From NCBI GenBank assembly GCA_904501915.1, contig CAJGCV010000062.1, positions 1 to 12,505 of the forward strand: 12,505 nt of DNA, given 5' to 3'. Position 1 is the stretch's first letter. Each line of letters begins with the position of its first letter. Below the pieces are notes generated by a model. That model saw only the letters and a list, made by a program, of their open reading frames with translations, was not told the DNA's origin and did not search any database. This stretch comes from an uncultured Akkermansia sp. (GTDB taxonomy: Bacteria > Verrucomicrobiota > Verrucomicrobiia > Verrucomicrobiales > Akkermansiaceae). Shown here in pieces: positions 12,337-12,505 of this stretch. The position numbers were made by a program, and so were the translations under genes.

Positions 12337-12505
12337 GCGTTATTTCCAATGACTCAGACTCTGCCCACATGTGTCCCAAAGATTTTTTCTGAGAGACGCA
12401 AGTGCCGATAAATCCTAGGCTTTCCGAATAGAGGCTTTTTCGAAGCCCCCCTGTACTCAGATTTGAGCACATTTCGGTGGAGAATGCGCCTTATCTACCT
12501 GCTGA
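12337..12505. other. Intergenic end of window, no gene seen
   Basis: No reading frame or RNA gene that I recognise. It holds two near copies of AGGCTTTCCGAA (12417-12428, 12432-12444); the second forms a 5-bp hairpin, GGCTT/AAGCC (12433-12447). The stretch may be the upstream region or 3' end of a neighbour outside the window. Confidence 0.4.

Overview
This 12.5 kb window looks like ordinary bacterial chromosome with moderately high GC. The gene set fits a Gram-negative, Verrucomicrobiota-like bacterium, possibly related to Akkermansia. The clues are a prokaryotic Thi4 thiazole synthase beside thiE, an RpiB-SHMT fusion, paired PilT-type ATPases, sigma-54, and almost no Shine-Dalgarno sequences. 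The phylum is an inference and was not checked by any search. I saw no insertion sequence, phage gene or CRISPR array.

Layout: 1-261 has no supported gene. Two divergent tRNA genes follow, tRNA-Glu(CTC) on the minus strand and tRNA-Ser(TGA) on the plus strand, each with its own promoter and a strong terminator. A small unknown membrane protein (791-1318, +) converges on tatD (1315-2127, -) with overlapping stop codons. The thiamine genes thi4 (2358-3128, -) and thiE (3244-3888, +) are divergent. rpoN (3991-5280, +) follows thiE with its own promoter.

From 5286 to 6429 lies the accessory part. A HepT/MntA (HEPN/MNT) toxin-antitoxin pair on the minus strand sits between two clusters of a small modular repeat, in which a conserved GAGTGAA/TTCACTC box alternates with short hairpins. 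One 45-bp block is shared by both flanks (40 of 45 identical). The pair has a promoter with both hexamers at consensus and a palindrome in its spacer.

The rest is on the minus strand. In transcription order it holds an RpiB-SHMT fusion (12282-10597) with its own promoter and terminator, then an SPFH protein and its NfeD partner (10461-9128), then two PilT-family ATPases (9030-6490). The upstream PilT-like protein appears to carry a duplicated N-terminal domain.

How it fits together: RpiB and SHMT connect pentose phosphate and one-carbon metabolism; Thi4 and ThiE supply the thiazole and the coupling step of thiamine phosphate synthesis; the PilT pair probably drives type IV pilus retraction; SPFH/NfeD probably forms a membrane microdomain scaffold. 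Several genes (tatD, thi4, rpoN, SPFH) have a good sigma-70-type promoter whose -10 box ends only 6-9 nt before the chosen ATG. This suggests leaderless or nearly leaderless mRNAs and supports the start codons chosen here.
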